Origin: a virus
Virus record (IMG/VR): IMGVR_UViG_3300044630_004416
Coordinates: 1-41,439 of that record
DNA: 41,439 bases
Reading direction: 5' to 3' (one strand)
Numbering within the stretch: the stretch's first letter is position 1; each line of letters opens with the position of its first letter. A program made the translations under genes and the position numbers. The notes beneath the pieces were generated by a model. The model did not search any database. It was not told the origin of the DNA and was given only the letters and a program-made list of their open reading frames with translations. This document shows, in pieces, positions 22,978-29,824 of the stretch.

Positions 22978-23130
22978 ATGGAAGCACTTCTTTTAACGTG
23001 TTTACAGTCACAACTCCTGTTTAGGAGGATTGATATGGCTGATTTGACTCCAAAACAAAAGAATGATTTGATATGGGAAATCAAACAACTCACACCTAAA
23101 AAGTGTACCCTAGACGCAAAAGCCGACTGA
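22978..23130 (+). CDS. Small peptide gene downstream of the riboswitch
   Basis: 50 residues from ATG 22978 (MEALLLTCLQSQLLFRRIDM then ADLTPKQKNDLIW...). A second in-frame ATG at 23035 has a perfect AGGAGG 6 bases before it and would give a 31-residue protein, so two starts are possible; the first has no Shine-Dalgarno but lies 7 bases after the riboswitch, as expected for a controlled start. The N-terminal LLLTCLQSQLLF is hydrophobic and helical; the rest is charged. The peptide class linked to this riboswitch has no established function in phages that I know of. Confidence 0.7.
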   Translation: MEALLLTCLQSQLLFRRIDMADLTPKQKNDLIWEIKQLTPKKCTLDAKAD

Positions 23131-23139
23131 AGGAACGCT
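23117..23139 (+). other. Partial copy of the riboswitch 3' half
   Basis: AAAGCCGACTGAAGGAACG here resembles AAGCCGACT...GGAACG of the riboswitch at 22951-22970. No matching 5' strand or CGGAAGTAAG junction is present, so it is at most a fragment; it overlaps the stop of the small peptide gene and precedes the next small gene. Confidence 0.35.
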
Positions 23140-23169
23140 CTTTAACCTCAACCATTAAGGAGAACCCTA

Positions 23170-23316
23170 ATGTCACAAGCAACTTATCGTGGTGTAAAAT
23201 ACGACACAGAAATTAAAAAAGAAGAATTTGCAAGTAACTGGTTACTGTTGATTCGCAAACAAATTGAAAGAGAACAAAGACTACATGATGCACAAATTGC
23301 TATGGCAATGAAATAA
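23170..23316 (+). CDS. Small protein with YRGVKY motif (DUF4278-like)
   Basis: 48 residues, too short for usual gene finders but well supported: AAGGAG 9 bases before ATG 23170 and a strong terminator after the stop. The N-terminal TYRGVKYDT resembles the YRGxxY motif of cyanobacterial DUF4278 proteins; the remainder is one long charged helix (WLLLIRKQIEREQRLHDAQIAMAMK in two parts). Probably co-transcribed with the peptide gene behind the riboswitch. Function unknown. Confidence 0.75.
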   Translation: MSQATYRGVKYDTEIKKEEFASNWLLLIRKQIEREQRLHDAQIAMAMK

Positions 23317-23344
23317 AAAAAGAGGGGGCATATGCCCCCTTTTT
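23315..23344. terminator. Bidirectional terminator between convergent genes
   Basis: Perfect 18-bp palindrome AGGGGGCATATGCCCCCT (23323-23340) with a T-run on both sides (TTTTT on plus, TTTTTTT on minus). Serves the plus-strand cluster and the minus-strand regA operon. Confidence 0.92.
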
Positions 23345-23346
23345 AA

Positions 23347-23769
23347 TTACTCTGCTTGTTTCTTTTTTCCAATATTATATTTGGATTCAAGAATCCATTC
23401 ATGCTTGTCTTTAAATGCTAGTACCTTAATTTGACTTAGCGGAGCTGCGTCAATAACTTGGTCTGCATTTACAATTTTAACAAGTCCCCAATCTTGTAGT
23501 AATTGGGCTACTCTATTTTTTCTCTGAACATCATTCAGAAATAGATTTGCTCGCTTTCCATCGAGTGCGAACAGTTCTTTAAAATGAACGATATAATATC
23601 TACCTTGTTTATGTAAAATATGGCAAGATTGATATAGCTTTTTTTCTTTACGAGAAGCAACACCAATTCTGGTTAATGTTTCTCGTACCTTTAAAAAATC
23701 ATCTGGTTCATTTAAAATAACTTCAACCATCTGGTCAGCTGACCATGATACTTCAGTATCAGTATTCAT
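23347..23769 (-). CDS. regA: Translational repressor RegA
   Basis: 140 residues from ATG 23769, which has GGAGG 7 bases upstream; a GTG four codons earlier is inside that site. Closely follows T4 RegA: DDFLKVRETLTRIGVASRKEKKLYQSCHILHKQGRYYIVHFKELFALDG, in blocks, with the conserved KHEW near the end. RegA binds ribosome sites of early mRNAs and blocks their translation. It overlaps gp62 by 11 bases and is the last gene of the clamp/clamp-loader operon, the same order as in T4. Confidence 0.96.
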   Translation of the reverse strand: MNTDTEVSWSADQMVEVILNEPDDFLKVRETLTRIGVASRKEKKLYQSCHILHKQGRYYIVHFKELFALDGKRANLFLNDVQRKNRVAQLLQDWGLVKIVNADQVIDAAPLSQIKVLAFKDKHEWILESKYNIGKKKQAE

Positions 23770-24148
23770 TTTTTCCTCCACGATTCATCTTAGATTTAAT
23801 AAATTCAATTTGCTCGTCTGTTAAAATTTTTAGAGCAATTTTAGCTTTCTCATCACTATAGCCATAATATTTTTTAATAAGTTCAAGAGAACTATTATTC
23901 TCCTTTTTCAACCAAGGCGAGAAACGTTTCTTTGGTCTGATAATATTTATATAAAAATCATATTGTAGCTTCTTGTCTAAGTTACAATAGAAATTCATTT
24001 CATTCGCAAATAAAATTGTATCTAAAAATCCAGAGAAACACTTATTAATAACATAAGGAGGGTATTGAGATTCATTGGAAGAATCGTCATCCATTAAATT
24101 ATTCTTAGTCTGATTGATAGAATTTAAATAATCTTTTAATTCTGCCAC
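23759..24148 (-). CDS. 62: Clamp loader small subunit (T4 gp62)
   Basis: 129 residues, shorter than T4 gp62 (187). Recognised from YPPYVINKCFSG, DTILFANEMNFY, LDKKLQYDFYINIIRPKKRFSPW and the Lys-rich helical end. Partners with the gp44 ATPase to load the gp45 clamp. The start is a GTG at 24148; no ATG is available in a suitable place. It lies 5 bases after the Sm-like gene. Confidence 0.9.
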   Translation of the reverse strand: MAELKDYLNSINQTKNNLMDDDSSNESQYPPYVINKCFSGFLDTILFANEMNFYCNLDKKLQYDFYINIIRPKKRFSPWLKKENNSSLELIKKYYGYSDEKAKIALKILTDEQIEFIKSKMNRGGKNEY

Positions 24149-24153
24149 AATTA

Positions 24154-24441
24154 CTACACGATAATTTTCTTGTCTGGAGTAATAATATTACTATACATCT
24201 TAGTATATTGTTCTACAATACTTTCATCTGCTTCAGTAATGTATACTACGAATCGTTTGTCTACAGTAATCTCGGTTTGTGCTTTACTAATCATCGGAGA
24301 CCATGGAGCAAATCCAAGAGTCCCTTGACCAGTAGGAACCCCGACAATTGCGTTTTCAACCACAATTACTTCAAAGGTTTCTTTAATTAAATTGGCAATT
24401 AGGTCCTCACCAGAGGACATACGAATAAGTTTTACGTTCAT
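24154..24441 (-). CDS. Sm/LSm-like small protein inside the clamp-loader operon (copy 2)
   Basis: 95 residues. MNVKLIRMSSGEDLIANLIK at the start followed by short strands (TFEVIVVENAIVGVP, LGFAPWSP, EITVDKRFVVYI) and a final helix (ESIVEQYTKMYSNII) suits a compact beta-barrel with a helix. It begins like the 21439-21804 protein and resembles 33469-33867 in layout. ATG 24441 overlaps the gp44 stop as ATGA. T4 has no counterpart between gp44 and gp62, so this is an addition of the marine T4-like lineage. Function unknown; its place points to the replisome. Confidence 0.75.
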   Translation of the reverse strand: MNVKLIRMSSGEDLIANLIKETFEVIVVENAIVGVPTGQGTLGFAPWSPMISKAQTEITVDKRFVVYITEADESIVEQYTKMYSNIITPDKKIIV

Positions 24442-25385
24442 TTGAATTTACAGTCACACATAATTTCGGTAAGGCAAGCTAAAAGATTAATTTCCTGGTC
24501 TGCTACAAATGGCACTTTTGATTGATAATTTGCAATAATTATAACAGCTTGAGGAATAGATGGTGCTTCCAATGAAGTATAAAGAGAATCATATATATTG
24601 CGAATAATTCTGTTTACATCATTATCTAAGTTTTCTACCACCCACTTTCTAACTGAAGCAAAGTTTTTGTCTTTCATAAAACCAACTAAGGTTTTAATAT
24701 TTGCATCTGAAAATGTTGATAAAATTCCACTATCAATAATTCCACCAGAAGAATATCTCTGTAGCTCATTTAAAATTCTACGCCAGTCTGGAAAGAATTT
24801 ATTTATTACTTCAACAATAACTTTTTCATCATATTGAACATTTTCTTTCTCAAGAATAGTCCTGATACGGTTGAAGAATTCTGCAGCAATTCTTGCTTTT
24901 TCTTTTCCTGTGATGTTGAAGTCAAAGACTGCACACCTTGAGTGTAGAGGCTCAATGATTTTGTTTTTGTAATTGCAGGTGAAGATGAATCTGCAATTGC
25001 GATGAAACGTCTCAATGTTTGCCCTAAGTAAGAGTTGTACATCGTTGGTTGTGTTGTCAGCTTCATCAATAATGATGACTTTTGGTTTACCAGTTGTTTC
25101 CAGTGATACGGTCGATGCAAAGTTCTTTGCTTTGTTTCGTACCGTATCGAGAAATCTGCCCTCATCGGACCCATTAATGACATAACAATCAACTCCTAAT
25201 TCTTGACATAAAGCCTTAGCAACAGTAGTTTTTCCAATTCCTGGAGGACCAGAAAGAAGTAGATTTGGAAGTTCTTGATTATCTACAAAATTCTGGAAAG
25301 TTTTTTTAATATTTTTTGGTAATATACAATCTTCAATTTTTACTGGTCTGTATGTTTCAACCCACAAAAAATCATTACGAGACAT
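24438..25385 (-). CDS. 44: Clamp loader large subunit ATPase (T4 gp44)
   Basis: 315 residues. AAA+ clamp loader: Walker A GPPGIGKT (46-53), Walker B VIIIDEAD (103-110), sensor 1 RFIFTCNYKNKI and the SRC-type box LHSRCAVFDF. N-terminal FLWVETYRPVKIEDCILP is the typical loader opening. Hydrolyses ATP to open and place the gp45 ring on primed DNA. GGAG ribosome site before ATG 25385; 4 bases after gp45. Confidence 0.97.
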   Translation of the reverse strand: MSRNDFLWVETYRPVKIEDCILPKNIKKTFQNFVDNQELPNLLLSGPPGIGKTTVAKALCQELGVDCYVINGSDEGRFLDTVRNKAKNFASTVSLETTGKPKVIIIDEADNTTNDVQLLLRANIETFHRNCRFIFTCNYKNKIIEPLHSRCAVFDFNITGKEKARIAAEFFNRIRTILEKENVQYDEKVIVEVINKFFPDWRRILNELQRYSSGGIIDSGILSTFSDANIKTLVGFMKDKNFASVRKWVVENLDNDVNRIIRNIYDSLYTSLEAPSIPQAVIIIANYQSKVPFVADQEINLLACLTEIMCDCKFK

Positions 25386-25389
25386 TTTT

Positions 25390-26055
25390 TTACTCCATAA
25401 TTGAAGAATCTGGTTCTAATGCAATAAGATAAGTTAGTTTATGATTAGAACTAATAAATGTTGACACATTTGGGAATGAAATCTGTACAGTATAGTTATC
25501 TGGAATGATTTTCAGATTTTCAACTTTAAAATTTGCAGTAAAAATTTTACTAGTAGTTCCAACAACAACTGAAAAATTATTTGAAGTTACATCTTCTTTA
25601 TCTTTTACAATCAGACTCATTTCAGTTCCATCACCTGTCAATGAGATATCGGTGAGGTCATAAATTTTTGCTGCTTTGTTGATAGAATTTAAAATATCGT
25701 TTGAAAGATTAAATTGAACATCAACAGTTAGGTCAGGTAATTCTTTCTGACTTGTAGTAATCAGAGAAGCATCGCAGTAGTAATACTTTACTTTAGATTT
25801 GCCACTACTGATGACTACATACTTTTCATTGGAAAAATCAAAATCTGCATCTTTGAAAATTGTCAGACCACCAAGAAATTGTCCAAGGTCATAAATTGCA
25901 AAGTTATGTTCAAAAGATTCTTCACATTCATACACTGCTATAATGTTTTTTTGTGGAGAAACTGTCTTTAGAACATTACCTTTTTTTACTACAATTGATG
26001 AATTGATATTTGAAAAATTTTCCAGAACATTCTTAGTTTTATCAGAAATTTTCAT
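25390..26055 (-). CDS. 45: Sliding clamp (T4 gp45)
   Basis: 221 residues from ATG 26055, whose start MKISDKTKNVLENFSNINSSI lines up with T4 gp45; a GTG two codons upstream sits closer to the AGGAG site and is the alternative. Two clamp-like domains; FEHNFAIYDLGQFLGGL is the recognisable core of the first. In T4 the clamp also couples replication to late transcription with gp55, both encoded here. Confidence 0.95.
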   Translation of the reverse strand: MKISDKTKNVLENFSNINSSIVVKKGNVLKTVSPQKNIIAVYECEESFEHNFAIYDLGQFLGGLTIFKDADFDFSNEKYVVISSGKSKVKYYYCDASLITTSQKELPDLTVDVQFNLSNDILNSINKAAKIYDLTDISLTGDGTEMSLIVKDKEDVTSNNFSVVVGTTSKIFTANFKVENLKIIPDNYTVQISFPNVSTFISSNHKLTYLIALEPDSSIME

Positions 26056-26057
26056 AT

Positions 26058-26366
26058 TCACTTAAACTCCTGTAGACCATTGTTAGTACGAGAATAATGC
26101 CTATCGAAATGAAGTAGAAGCATTGCGTAATGAATCACCTTCATAAGGTCTCGTTTGTTGTGACCATCCTTATCACCATATCGGCTGCCATACTTAAGAA
26201 TATTAGCTTGACAGAAATCTGGTGCAAGACCTTTTGCTGCCATTAGGTCAATAGTCTGAATTTCGCTATATTCATCCTCGTGACCACAATAATGGCTTCC
26301 ATAGGTGCTCACAACATACTCTTCAATATCTTTGAGGATTTTTTCCTCGTTGTACTTCCATTGCAT
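26058..26366 (-). CDS. DUF3310-like small protein
   Basis: 102 residues. The C-terminal half IQTIDLMAAKGLAPDFCQANILKYGSRYG then KRDLMKVIHYAMLLLHF resembles the DUF3310 pattern (helix, then IKYxxRYgxKdg, then a DLxKaxhY helix) seen in phage small proteins sometimes labelled nucleotide kinase without proof. GGAGA ribosome site. First gene of the gp45-44-62-regA transcript, read from a promoter interlocked with the upstream terminator. Overlaps gp45's GTG option. Confidence 0.7.
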   Translation of the reverse strand: MQWKYNEEKILKDIEEYVVSTYGSHYCGHEDEYSEIQTIDLMAAKGLAPDFCQANILKYGSRYGDKDGHNKRDLMKVIHYAMLLLHFDRHYSRTNNGLQEFK

Positions 26367-26386
26367 AATTAATAATCTCCAAATAA

Positions 26387-26408
26387 AAAATGGGGAGAAG
26401 AACTCCCC
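26387..26408 (-). terminator. Terminator after the MoxR gene
   Basis: GGGGAG/CTCCCC stem (26392-26397, 26403-26408) with a 5-base loop followed by ATTTTTT on the minus strand. The start point of the next promoter falls inside its first arm. Confidence 0.85.
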
Positions 26409-26410
26409 GT

Positions 26411-26439
26411 ATTATACACGATTTAGAAAACGGTGTCAA
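26411..26439 (-). promoter_or_regulatory. Consensus sigma70-type promoter for the gp45-regA operon
   Basis: -35 TTGACA (26434-26439), 17-bp spacer, -10 TATAAT (26411-26416), minus strand. The -35 is within the last codons of the MoxR gene. Confidence 0.88.
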
Positions 26440-27532
26440 CCTCTTCATTAGTTTCTACTGTTGCTTCTTCAGTAATATCTGTAACAGAAGCATCAATGTT
26501 CTTGTAGAGGTCTAGGAAAGAACTCTTGGTGTCATCATCAAATCGGTTGATGCAAACGTTGATTGCCTTCTTGCGATTTTTGAAGATGGCGAATGACTGA
26601 ACAATGTGAACCAGACGACGAGTGGTAATGATTTCGTCTACACCACCATCATAGAAGGTCTTACGAATGGTATCTGCCCAGACAATTAGCTTATCTACAA
26701 ACTCCTCATCCACAGTCTCAAAAGTCTTCATCAGGTTCATGAGAATTTTTTTCTCAGTAGACATCGAAGGATATGCCTGCTCAAAGGTGATTGGGAAACG
26801 CTCAAGGAAAGCTTCGTTCATCACATTGGTGCCAATGAAGCGACCATCATCAGAACCTTTACCTTTGGTGTTTGCAGTAGCAATCACATTGAACCCTGCA
26901 GCAGGCTTGACATACTGATTGATTTTCTTGAGGAAAACACCCTTACCTTCCAGCACAGACTGGAGGCACATGATTTTGTTAGAGGCAAGGTCAATCTCGT
27001 CAAGTAGTAGAACTGCACCACGCTTGAGGGCATTTACCACAGGACCGTCGTGCCATACAGTCTCACCATCTACCAGGCGGAAGCCACCCAGAAGGTCATC
27101 CTCATCGGTCTCGACAGTCACGTTAACCCGAATCAGTTCACGCTTTAGCTGGGCACATGCTTGCTCAACACTCACAGTTTTACCATTACCAGACAGACCA
27201 GTAATAAAAACAGGGTAGAACATACCAGACTTTACAATCCGCTTCACATCAGTGAAGTTACCGAAAGAAACATAGTTCTTATCTTTCTGAGGAATAAAGC
27301 TAACTACTGGAGTTGCAGGTGTTGCAGACATAGAATTAAAAGTTTTTTCAAGAGTTTCAACAGCAGTCAGATTCCAAACTCCACGACCAGATTTATGAGT
27401 CTCTAGAGCCTTACAAATAGTCGCAAGTGAAGTATTGGAGCTTGCAGCATATTCAATCAGTTGTTGGCGAGTAACAGTTTCGCCATAGACAGCAGAAAGA
27501 TTTTCGATAAGTTGGTCAGTCAGTTGAGTCAT
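26423..27532 (-). CDS. cobS: MoxR-family AAA+ ATPase (CobS-like)
   Basis: 369 residues. N-terminal helical domain (1-85), then AAA+ motor with Walker A GLSGNGKT (112-119), Walker B VLLLDEID (174-181), sensor 1 NVIATANTKGKG and an arginine-finger region NEAFLERFPITF. This is the gene usually labelled cobS in cyanophages because CobS of cobaltochelatase belongs to the same MoxR clade. Its neighbour here is a VWA protein, the usual MoxR partner. Own promoter at 27563-27591 and own terminator. Whether it acts on cobalamin is not shown by the sequence; a chaperone/remodelling role with the VWA protein is equally plausible. Confidence 0.9.
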   Translation of the reverse strand: MTQLTDQLIENLSAVYGETVTRQQLIEYAASSNTSLATICKALETHKSGRGVWNLTAVETLEKTFNSMSATPATPVVSFIPQKDKNYVSFGNFTDVKRIVKSGMFYPVFITGLSGNGKTVSVEQACAQLKRELIRVNVTVETDEDDLLGGFRLVDGETVWHDGPVVNALKRGAVLLLDEIDLASNKIMCLQSVLEGKGVFLKKINQYVKPAAGFNVIATANTKGKGSDDGRFIGTNVMNEAFLERFPITFEQAYPSMSTEKKILMNLMKTFETVDEEFVDKLIVWADTIRKTFYDGGVDEIITTRRLVHIVQSFAIFKNRKKAINVCINRFDDDTKSSFLDLYKNIDASVTDITEEATVETNEEVDTVF

Positions 27533-27562
27533 AATAAAATTAACCTCGTGTGGTATGAATGT

Positions 27563-27591
27563 AGTATAGGGGAAAGGGGGAGGGAAGTCAA
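27563..27591 (-). promoter_or_regulatory. Sigma70-type promoter for the MoxR gene
   Basis: -35 TTGACT (27586-27591), 17-bp pyrimidine-rich spacer, -10 TATACT (27563-27568), minus strand; -35 overlaps the stop of the VWA gene. Confidence 0.8.
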
Positions 27592-29750
27592 GCGATTTGC
27601 TCGACGAATTTAGATAAGATGATTTTATTGTAAGCCTTCTTACCCATTTGTTTTTTAAATGTGGTGGTCACATTACCAGTTGCTGGAATTTGAGATTGGT
27701 CATCTTCTGTAGGAGTAGAATCTCCAATTTCAATGAAATACAATTCATTATATCCCATTGAAATTGAAGTGAAAGACCTAGTTTTAGACCATTCAGCAGA
27801 TACACTACTCCAGGAAGAATACTCATCTTTTAGATGACGAGCAACAAAAGACTTAGCTGCATAGAAATCAATAAGTCGGAAACCAACTGCATTAGAGCCA
27901 GTTACTTGACGATAGTAATCGACAAATGAAGATGTAACTCCAATACTTCCATTTTTAGTAATGTTCATCATTGTGATTTTGTGCTTCCTGTCTTGGAAAC
28001 AAAGAATATCATTGTGCTGCATCCAACCAGAATGAACAATATTTCGTTGCCCATGATGTGATGGACGATTATATGAAACTGAATTTGACTCTCCATCAGT
28101 TAGAAAAACTGTATTTACTTTATCTACTTTGTAAGTTTTTTTGAATTGGTCGAACAAAGGAATAGCAGCAAATACACATTCATTCAGAGGAGTGCTTCCC
28201 AAATCATAATGACCATACTCATAAGGAAGATATACTCTGGTGTCTAGAAGATAAGAAAGTTTCCAGATGTTTTGCATTTGCTTTTCTAGTTGAGCAGTAT
28301 TCATTTTGCTGCTCAGAAAATTCACCAGGAGAAAATCATTACTGATATAAATTTGATTTTCTTTAATTTTTAGAGTTTTGCTCCTAGACAACTTAGCATA
28401 ATTCTGTGCAACATTCTTATCGTTGAAAGAATACACTTCAAAAGGAACTTGAGTTTTTTTGCAGAATTGAATCAAGTTAAACAGTTGCTTGACAGTTCCC
28501 ACAAGATTTCCTTGCATAGAGCCAGACCAATCAATATACATGATTAGACCGTGAGATTTACCTTTAGGTAGTACAGTAATCCTCTTGAAAATATCATCAT
28601 TCCATTTATAAGAATGCATTTTATTTGTATCAAGAACACCTGTTCCAGCAGTAGCAGACCGATTATATTCGGTTGCTCGCTTCTTCATTTCAAACTCTTT
28701 GATGAGATATGAAACTGACTTTTTAGATTCTTCTTTGTACTTTTTGTAATCAGATTCTGATTTCTTGTACAAAGATTTGTAATAATCTTTGTTGGCATAT
28801 CCAGTAGGATTCGCTTGCCGAACAAGTTCAGCAAAAATATTAGGAAGGTCTTCTCCAAATTCTTTCCAATTAATAATGTGATTATCTACATTAATTTCTG
28901 GAGGAAGTAGATAGATATAATTATTACTATTCATATTAGCAAGTTGCTTCTGGTTCTTAGACCAGGCTGCATCAGTTTTAGAGCTAAAGTCTTGCTCAAT
29001 CCCAGAATTATTAGAAGTAGACTGAGTAGCATCGGAAGGAGAATTTTCCTTTTTGTCAGACCCCTCATTAGGAGAACTATTACTTTGATTCTCTGTTACT
29101 TGACTATTTTGAGATTCATCAGTCTGAGAATCCATTTGCTCAGTTTCACCATCGGAGTTATCACAATCTCCAGTAGAAATTTCAAGTTGCACTTCAGTTT
29201 CTTGTTGAACGTGTTCAACAAGTTCTTTAACGATGTTGATAACATCTTCAAAGGTTTCTGCTGCTGCAATTTTAGTTACAAATACTTGTTCTTCTGGAGA
29301 AAAATCAATAAAGACTCCACTACTCACATTGCCAAGTTTAAAATATAGATTAATCCTGTCAATAAATTTGAGAGAATTTACATCAATAGACTTAATTTCA
29401 AAAAAGTCTTGGTCATTCAGTTCAGAGTATCCACGATAAAATGCACGAGCAAGACCAGGATACTTTCGCTTCATTAGCTTCTCAATACGAGCATCTTCCA
29501 CCACATTCATATAACTATGAGGAAGATTCAAGTCTTGCCCAACAAGGTCTGGAGTATAGATAGCATGACCTACTTCATGACCAACAAGAAGGTCATAAAC
29601 ATCATCAGAGGTACTATCCCAGACAGGAAGAGTCAGAACACGATTATGAGTATCGAAGCTTGCAGTAGCAACTGAACGATGTTCTACAGTAAGGTTCTCA
29701 GTTGCAAGAAGTTTCGCAAGAATACTCTTGGATTGTTTGATGTCGGACAT
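27588..29750 (-). CDS. VWA protein with HExxH zinc-protease-like domain (CobT-like)
   Basis: 720 residues from ATG 29750 (GAGG 6 bases upstream; an earlier GTG lies in the promoter). Residues 50-100 carry VGHEVGH (H58-E59-H62) and NVVEDARIEKL, a zinc-metalloprotease pattern with a downstream Glu ligand. 190-260 is an acidic Ser/Gln/Asn-rich linker. 400-600 is a von Willebrand A domain with MIDAS DWSGS (407-411), STPLNE (Thr) and FLTDGESNS (Asp). CobT of cobaltochelatase has a similar acidic linker and C-terminal VWA domain, but the N-terminal protease pattern makes this look like a MoxR-coupled remodeller/protease. It precedes the MoxR gene, each with its own promoter. Confidence 0.85.
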   Translation of the reverse strand: MSDIKQSKSILAKLLATENLTVEHRSVATASFDTHNRVLTLPVWDSTSDDVYDLLVGHEVGHAIYTPDLVGQDLNLPHSYMNVVEDARIEKLMKRKYPGLARAFYRGYSELNDQDFFEIKSIDVNSLKFIDRINLYFKLGNVSSGVFIDFSPEEQVFVTKIAAAETFEDVINIVKELVEHVQQETEVQLEISTGDCDNSDGETEQMDSQTDESQNSQVTENQSNSSPNEGSDKKENSPSDATQSTSNNSGIEQDFSSKTDAAWSKNQKQLANMNSNNYIYLLPPEINVDNHIINWKEFGEDLPNIFAELVRQANPTGYANKDYYKSLYKKSESDYKKYKEESKKSVSYLIKEFEMKKRATEYNRSATAGTGVLDTNKMHSYKWNDDIFKRITVLPKGKSHGLIMYIDWSGSMQGNLVGTVKQLFNLIQFCKKTQVPFEVYSFNDKNVAQNYAKLSRSKTLKIKENQIYISNDFLLVNFLSSKMNTAQLEKQMQNIWKLSYLLDTRVYLPYEYGHYDLGSTPLNECVFAAIPLFDQFKKTYKVDKVNTVFLTDGESNSVSYNRPSHHGQRNIVHSGWMQHNDILCFQDRKHKITMMNITKNGSIGVTSSFVDYYRQVTGSNAVGFRLIDFYAAKSFVARHLKDEYSSWSSVSAEWSKTRSFTSISMGYNELYFIEIGDSTPTEDDQSQIPATGNVTTTFKKQMGKKAYNKIILSKFVEQIA

Positions 29751-29773
29751 GGGTGCCTCAATTCGTTGCACTC

Positions 29774-29802
29774 ATAGTAACAGGTCCAACCCTGCAAGTC
29801 AA
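29774..29802 (-). promoter_or_regulatory. Sigma70-type promoter for the VWA gene
   Basis: -35 TTGACT (29797-29802), 17-bp spacer, -10 TACTAT (29774-29779), minus strand. Confidence 0.75.
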
Positions 29803-29813
29803 TGGGTTGGACC
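29783..29813. repeat. 10-bp inverted repeat spanning the promoter
   Basis: Perfect arms GGTCCAACCC (29783-29792) and GGGTTGGACC (29804-29813) with an 11-base loop that contains the -35. No U-tract. Could be the end of the gp46 transcript, an operator, or both. Confidence 0.7.
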
Positions 29814-29824
29814 ATAAGGATAAC

